A stretch of 45,228 nt of DNA from contig JAFYDS010000167.1 of NCBI GenBank assembly GCA_017544665.1, positions 1 to 45,228 of the forward strand, in the 5' to 3' direction. Within the stretch, counting starts at the first letter, position 1, and each line of letters begins with the position of its first letter. The notes beneath the pieces were generated by a model. That model had not been told where the DNA came from and ran no database searches. It saw only the letters and a list, made by a program, of their open reading frames with translations. Below, one piece after another: positions 42,880 to 45,228 of the stretch. Made by a program: the position numbers and the translations under genes. The DNA is from Clostridia bacterium (GTDB lineage Bacteria > Bacillota > Clostridia > Oscillospirales > Acutalibacteraceae).

Positions 42880-43110
42880 TTATCTGTAGAGATTTTTCTG
42901 CAGCTGCAGTTTCTGCGCCTTCTTGCTGTTCGGACAGCCGTAGTAGCAGACGACTTCGCCGGGACCGGGTTCCGGACGCTCGGGGAACGGATCGACGGCG
43001 CCGGGATCGCCGGAATCACCGGGATCGGCTTCGCCGAAACCGAGCTTTTCGATCACGGTGGTATAAAGCTGTTTTACCCAGGACCAGATGATGGCAAAAA
43101 TGTTGAACAT
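42880..43110 (-). CDS. Small two-cysteine protein, candidate substrate of the adjacent radical SAM-JAMM enzyme
   Basis: 76 residues; no family recognised. Residues 1-25 are aromatic, hydrophobic and amphipathic (FNIFAIIWSWVKQLYTTVI); residues 26-52 are a Pro/Gly/Asp/Glu-rich linker; the end is a compact VVCYYGCPNSKK block (Cys55, Cys59) followed by a basic tail ending KNLYR. AGGAGG lies 8 bases before the ATG, one of the best ribosome binding sites in the window, so the gene is probably expressed. It starts 48 bases after the radical SAM-JAMM stop on the same strand and ends at the shared terminator. It could be a RiPP-like precursor (leader, spacer, core), or a membrane-associated small protein unrelated to the enzyme. 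Confidence 0.7.
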   Translation of the reverse strand: MFNIFAIIWSWVKQLYTTVIEKLGFGEADPGDSGDPGAVDPFPERPEPGPGEVVCYYGCPNSKKAQKLQLQKNLYR

Positions 43111-43158
43111 GGCATAGGCCTCCTTTATATGCTATGTGTCAGTGTAACGGATGGTTTG

Positions 43159-44745
43159 TCAGATTTCCGGAACGATCAGCTTTGCCTGCCGGAGCGCGTC
43201 GCCGTAGTACGCGCCGAGCGTCTCGTCGGCGGGGTTGACCAGTACGCCGACGTAGGTGCCGCAGCGTTTGAGCATCCGTGCGTGGATCGCGTCGTCGCCC
43301 GTGCTGTACTGCAGCTCGTGCTGCGTCGGGTGGCTGTGGATAAAGCCGAGAAACCGCATCGGTTTGTCGCCGCTGGGCTCGCTTCCGCAAAGCGAGCGGT
43401 CGTCGCTCCTGTAATAATTATTATCGATGATTTTGAGCTCTTTGTCAACTGTTTTAAGAATATTTTTTGTAAAAATCGCGTTGTCCGCCGCGCGCAGCGC
43501 CCCGTCGCAGGGGATCACGTACCGCACGGCGCCCATGTTGCCGTTCAGAAAGCCGACCAGCGCCATCTGCTGCTCATACATCGAAAGCGGGTGCTGTTTG
43601 CTGAAGTGGAAGTACGCCTGGATCGACCGGTATGCTTCCGGCTCGATGACGAGCGTGAATGCGTCCGGGTCGTCGCCTGCGATCTCATAGAAGCGCACGT
43701 CGGGGTACCGCGCGAACAGGTCGTCGAGATAACGCTGCGGGTCGGGCTGCGCGATCTGGTCGCGGTAGCAGAACAGCGGCTCGTTTTTGTCGAGGTCGAG
43801 CGTGTGGAACGAGTCGCCCTTGCAGGCGTTTCTATATTGGCAGTCTTCGCATTTTTCCGGCAGCGTGCGGTTGCGGAAGGGGAGGAACCTCTCGCGCCAG
43901 ACCTTGCCGAAGCTGTCTTTCAGAATATTGCCCTGCACGAGGTCCGGCCGCCGCGGGACGTTCGGGCAGACGTAGATATCGCCGTTCGCGAGGATCGACG
44001 CGGTATAGATGCCGGCGAAGCAGTAAAACTTCCGTTTGTCCAGCAGATCGCCGAGATAATGGGGACAGCCCCAGATGATGCGCGTCGCGCCCATTTTACG
44101 GTTCAAGCGGTTGATCAGCGCGGTGAAATACAACAGCTCCTCACGGGTCAAAAGCAGGTCGGTGTTGTCCATCGCGCGACCGATCGGGTCCATCATGCTG
44201 ACGCGAATGGAATCGAGCTTCAGGGGATGGAGGATCTCATAGAGCGCTTCGAACTCAAAGACATTGCGCCGGTTCGCCGTGAATGTCACCTGAATATGGT
44301 CGAGAAACGCCGCTTTTTTGAGCTTTTTGAGCGCGGCCATGATTTTATCCCAGCTGCCCGGCAGGTGCCGCAGCACATCGTGGGTTTCGCGCAGCCCGTC
44401 GACGCTGATCGTAATCGTCTTCATGCCGCTTGCCTTCATCTGCGCAATCGTCTCGTCCGTGATCAGCGAGCAGTTTGTCACCATGCCCCACTCGAAACCC
44501 ATGGCGGTCGCTTCGCCCATGATCTCGAAAAGGTCGTGCCGCAGCAGCGGCTCGCCGCCGGTGATATTGAGCATGGTATATGTGCCGAGCGTCTCCTTGA
44601 TATCCGTCAGCGCCGTGAGGATCTGTTCCTTTGACAGCAGCTCTTCCGAATGGATGTCACAGCGGCTGCCGCACTGGTCGCAGCGGGCGTTGCACTTTTT
44701 CGTGATCTCGATCAGCAGCGTGTACAGCGGATATTTTTCTTCCAT
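43159..44745 (-). CDS. Radical SAM/SPASM enzyme fused to a JAMM metalloprotease domain
   Basis: 528 residues. The radical SAM core starts with CNARCDQC (Cys18, Cys22, Cys25) and NITGGEPLLRHD. The SPASM region follows with Cys242, a Gly-x4-Cys at 260 (NGDIYVC), CEDCQYRNAC (Cys299, 302, 308) and Cys326, enough for auxiliary iron-sulfur clusters. From about residue 380 the chain carries a JAB/MPN domain: Glu391 before VGFLNGN, then HSHP with His470 and His472, seven residues, Ser481, two residues, Asp484, which is the complete JAMM zinc motif. SPASM enzymes usually modify peptides and JAMM domains cut peptide or isopeptide bonds, so one protein may both modify and cleave a substrate. A strong promoter lies upstream and a small Cys-containing gene downstream. 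Confidence 0.93.
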   Translation of the reverse strand: MEEKYPLYTLLIEITKKCNARCDQCGSRCDIHSEELLSKEQILTALTDIKETLGTYTMLNITGGEPLLRHDLFEIMGEATAMGFEWGMVTNCSLITDETIAQMKASGMKTITISVDGLRETHDVLRHLPGSWDKIMAALKKLKKAAFLDHIQVTFTANRRNVFEFEALYEILHPLKLDSIRVSMMDPIGRAMDNTDLLLTREELLYFTALINRLNRKMGATRIIWGCPHYLGDLLDKRKFYCFAGIYTASILANGDIYVCPNVPRRPDLVQGNILKDSFGKVWRERFLPFRNRTLPEKCEDCQYRNACKGDSFHTLDLDKNEPLFCYRDQIAQPDPQRYLDDLFARYPDVRFYEIAGDDPDAFTLVIEPEAYRSIQAYFHFSKQHPLSMYEQQMALVGFLNGNMGAVRYVIPCDGALRAADNAIFTKNILKTVDKELKIIDNNYYRSDDRSLCGSEPSGDKPMRFLGFIHSHPTQHELQYSTGDDAIHARMLKRCGTYVGVLVNPADETLGAYYGDALRQAKLIVPEI

Positions 44746-44792
44746 GGCAGCCCCTTCCTTCCAGCTTTCTTAGAGTATAGCGTCCAAAACTT

Positions 44793-44821
44793 AATGTAGC
44801 ATAAAAGCGATGTGTTGTCAA
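44793..44821 (-). promoter_or_regulatory. Sigma-A promoter with extended -10 for the radical SAM-JAMM gene
   Basis: On the minus strand, consensus TTGACA (44821-44816), a 17-base spacer, and TACATT (44798-44793) preceded by TGC (extended -10). It is the best -35 match seen in the window and lies about 50 bases before the ATG. Confidence 0.8.
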
Positions 44822-44848
44822 CCGAAACAGGGCAAATGAAAAGAAATC

Positions 44849-44874
44849 AGCGGCTGTCTTTTCAGACAACCGCT
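44849..44874 (-). terminator. Intrinsic terminator after the acyl-CoA synthetase fragment
   Basis: AGCGGCTGTCT (44849-44859) pairs with AGACAACCGCT (44864-44874) with one internal mismatch and a 4-base loop. On the minus strand it is followed by a T-rich stretch (TTTCTTTTC). Confidence 0.75.
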
Positions 44875-44896
44875 TTCGCTGTATTGTGTTGTTGTG

Positions 44897-45139
44897 TTAC
44901 GCTTTCTGGCTTTCAAACGCCTGCTCGTCCGACTTGCGGATCTCAGCGCGCTTGATTTTGCCGCCGACCGTCTTCGGCAGCTCGTCCACATACTCGATGA
45001 TGCGCGGATACTTATACGGCGCGGTCATCTTTTTGACGTGGGTCTGCAGCTCCTTGGTCAGCTCGGGCGAGGGGGTATAGCCCTTCGCGAGCACGATGGT
45101 CGCCTTGACGACCTGACCGCGGATCGGGTCGGGCGAACC
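44897..45139 (-). CDS. Acyl-CoA synthetase (AMP-forming), C-terminal fragment
   Basis: About 80 residues of the small C-terminal domain of an acyl-CoA synthetase, from [17 protein letters not shown] to [14 protein letters not shown], the motif with the catalytic Lys used in adenylation. The form resembles medium-chain acyl-CoA ligases. Homology stops abruptly at about 45139; further minus-strand codons (GFS and upstream) do not continue the family sequence. The missing upstream part appears instead, inverted, on the plus strand. Confidence 0.85.
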   Translation of the reverse strand, partial: GSPDPIRGQVVKATIVLAKGYTPSPELTKELQTHVKKMTAPYKYPRIIEYVDELPKTVGGKIKRAEIRKSDEQAFESQKA

Positions 45140-45228
45140 GCTGAATCCGGAAGTCGTCAAACAATGGAAAGAGCGCGTCGGTCACCAGATTTATGAGGGC
45201 TTCGGTCAGACCGAAGGTCCCGTGCTGA
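45132..45228 (+). CDS. Acyl-CoA synthetase (AMP-forming), internal fragment in inverted orientation
   Basis: On the plus strand, frame starting at 45132, the sequence reads [12 protein letters not shown] and then [12 protein letters not shown], the A5 region of AMP-forming acyl-CoA synthetases (consensus GYGQTE). It is open to the contig end. It comes from the middle of the same kind of gene whose C-terminus is on the minus strand, so it is probably one gene folded back on itself at 45131-45140. Confidence 0.8.

Noticed and set aside
45140-45160. ATG near 45160 as a true start of a small acyl-CoA synthetase-like protein
   Set aside because: The bases from 45140 on belong to an inverted coding segment, so this start is an artefact of the junction.
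1-45228. tRNA, rRNA, CRISPR arrays, insertion sequences, phage genes
   Set aside because: No cloverleaf, rRNA segment, regularly spaced repeat, transposase or phage-type protein was recognised on reading both strands.

Overview
The window looks like a contig from an anaerobic, GC-rich member of the Firmicutes, class Clostridia (probably Oscillospiraceae or a relative). Support comes from AAAGGAG-type ribosome binding sites, sigma-A-like TATAAT boxes, several TTG starts, tungsten and ferredoxin enzymes of strict anaerobes, and gut-type plant-glycan genes. No tRNA, rRNA, CRISPR array, insertion sequence or phage gene was recognised. Genes are dense and mostly in long co-directional runs.

Region 1 (1-7.35 kb, plus strand): a 5'-truncated family 3 glycoside hydrolase, an acyl-adenylating protein of the plant GH3/JAR1 family, a secreted SGNH/GDSL-like protein, a membrane-anchored metallophosphoesterase and a DUF975 membrane protein. 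Region 2 (7.39-15.6 kb, plus): an L-rhamnose cluster (rhaB, rhaA, rhaD, a GH78 alpha-L-rhamnosidase) followed by xylulokinase and a GH99/WbsX-like protein, without visible transporter or regulator. Region 3 (15.6-20.3 kb, plus): four envelope-associated proteins, namely two metallophosphoesterases, an alkaline-phosphatase-superfamily protein and a DUF218/YdcF protein. Region 4 (20.36-25.03 kb, plus): a small (p)ppGpp-hydrolase-like HD protein coupled to a partner-switching module consisting of a STAS-kinase fusion, a free STAS protein and a sensor with RsbU-type phosphatase and RsbW-type kinase domains in one chain.

Region 5 (25.1-37.5 kb, minus): reading from 37.5 kb downwards, the tungstate transporter tupABC, two MoeA paralogues, moaC, moaA and a MOSC protein. 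After a 60-base gap come a GH4 glycosidase, a metallophosphoesterase, a CrtI/RetSat-like flavoprotein and a ferredoxin-reductase/[2Fe-2S] fusion. A structured leader of about 175 bases precedes tupA. Region 6 (37.8-42.8 kb): a secreted metallo-beta-lactamase-fold protein (minus), then on the plus strand mogA, a ThiF/MoeB-like protein, a tungsten aldehyde:ferredoxin oxidoreductase, a MoaD-like protein and a four-cluster ferredoxin. Regions 5 and 6 together import tungstate, build the pyranopterin cofactor and supply one W enzyme with its electron carrier.

Region 7 (42.88-44.75 kb, minus): the most unusual locus. A radical SAM/SPASM enzyme carries a C-terminal JAMM metalloprotease domain with an intact metal motif. 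Forty-eight bases downstream is a 76-residue two-cysteine protein with a strong ribosome binding site. This could be a compact peptide-modification and cleavage system. The last roughly 330 bases hold two pieces of an acyl-CoA synthetase on opposite strands, joined at a 10-base microhomology, which is probably a chimeric contig end.
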